Positions 63,849 through 64,000 of a DNA stretch of 64,000 nucleotides are shown here, piece after piece. Position numbers and translations under genes: made by a program. The notes beneath the pieces are model-generated. The model did not search any database, was not told the origin of the DNA, and saw only the letters and a program-made list of their open reading frames with translations. Every line of letters begins with the position of its first letter. The first letter of the stretch is position 1. Source of the DNA: Tieghemostelium lacteum (lineage: Eukaryota; Evosea; Eumycetozoa; Dictyosteliales; Raperosteliaceae); the NCBI GenBank assembly GCA_001606155.1, contig LODT01000035.1:124001-188000 (forward strand), read 5' to 3'.

Positions 63849-64000
63849 TTTTTGAATTATTATTATTTAAAAGTTTTTTATATTTTAAAGTAATGAATTT
63901 AATTTTGTTCAAGTTATCACATTTTTATACTTTATCATTCTTGGAGTCACAATTGTAAAGGTTTTACCAGTGTTTATAAAAAAGCTTTTGGATTTGGTAT
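63849..64000. promoter_or_regulatory. 5' flank of the secreted-protein gene
   Basis: 152 AT-rich bases up to the window end. TATAAA-like sequence (TATACTTTATC at about 63928) and a GTTTATAAAAAAGC stretch near 63972 are present. Nothing else is recognised. Confidence 0.3.

Noticed and set aside
1-64000. Search for CRISPR arrays, operons, riboswitches and retroelement or DNA transposon genes
   Set aside because: No regularly spaced direct repeats, reverse transcriptase, integrase or transposase motifs were seen; the window is an ordinary eukaryotic chromosome segment.

Overview
The window is AT-rich eukaryotic DNA with compact protein genes, introns mostly of 50-95 bases with GTATGT or GTAAGT donors, long poly(A)/poly(T) runs between genes, and Asn/Gln/Thr runs inside proteins. 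Together with the gene families (ankyrin proteins with GHLDVVKWLH-type units, F-box/LRR-like single-exon proteins, phospholipase B-like protein, TIG/EGF-type receptors) this points to a dictyostelid social amoeba. The homopolymer runs are milder than I would expect for D. discoideum, so a group 1 or 2 species (Cavenderia, Heterostelium, Acytostelium) is my guess; I cannot decide which from sequence alone.

Layout. 0-7 kb: 3' end of a POT peptide transporter, a small secreted protein with an emfourin-like look, a secreted 2H phosphoesterase-like protein rebuilt here from three exons, and a transportin-3/importin-13 type karyopherin (8 exons). 7-12 kb: MOB1, a gene-poor 1.7 kb with a perfect hairpin and a start-less open frame, an Erv1/ALR sulfhydryl oxidase, a LYRM5/ETFRF1-like protein, SF3B6 (p14) with an apparent +1 frameshift, and a coiled-coil protein. 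12-24 kb: an ankyrin protein, a large type I membrane protein with a GPS-like motif, and a RhoGAP-RasGEF protein whose GAP domain lacks the arginine finger. 24-33 kb: a PRPP-synthetase paralogue with lost catalytic residues, a mitochondrial carrier, two F-box/LRR-like genes, Dus2 and SUMO. 33-50 kb: CHFR, a possible HAM1-like lipid-binding protein, HELQ, a decayed VPS18 piece, eIF3C, TRIP13/Pch2, cytosolic MetRS and an aquaporin. 50-64 kb: a TIG/EGF receptor (with a newly proposed signal-peptide exon), AP-1/2 beta adaptin, another F-box/LRR-like gene, a small region packed with perfect inverted repeats, a phospholipase B-like protein and a secreted protein.

Most genes are ordinary housekeeping or dictyostelid surface and secreted proteins; I see no operon-like grouping. 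SUMO, CHFR, HELQ and TRIP13 (all genome-maintenance genes) lie within 17 kb, probably by chance. The least explained signal is a set of perfect short inverted duplications (arms 20-28 bp). Three of them have exactly 27 bases between the arms, and two at 60.34-60.44 kb are interleaved as A-B-A'-B', so that only one stem can form at a time.
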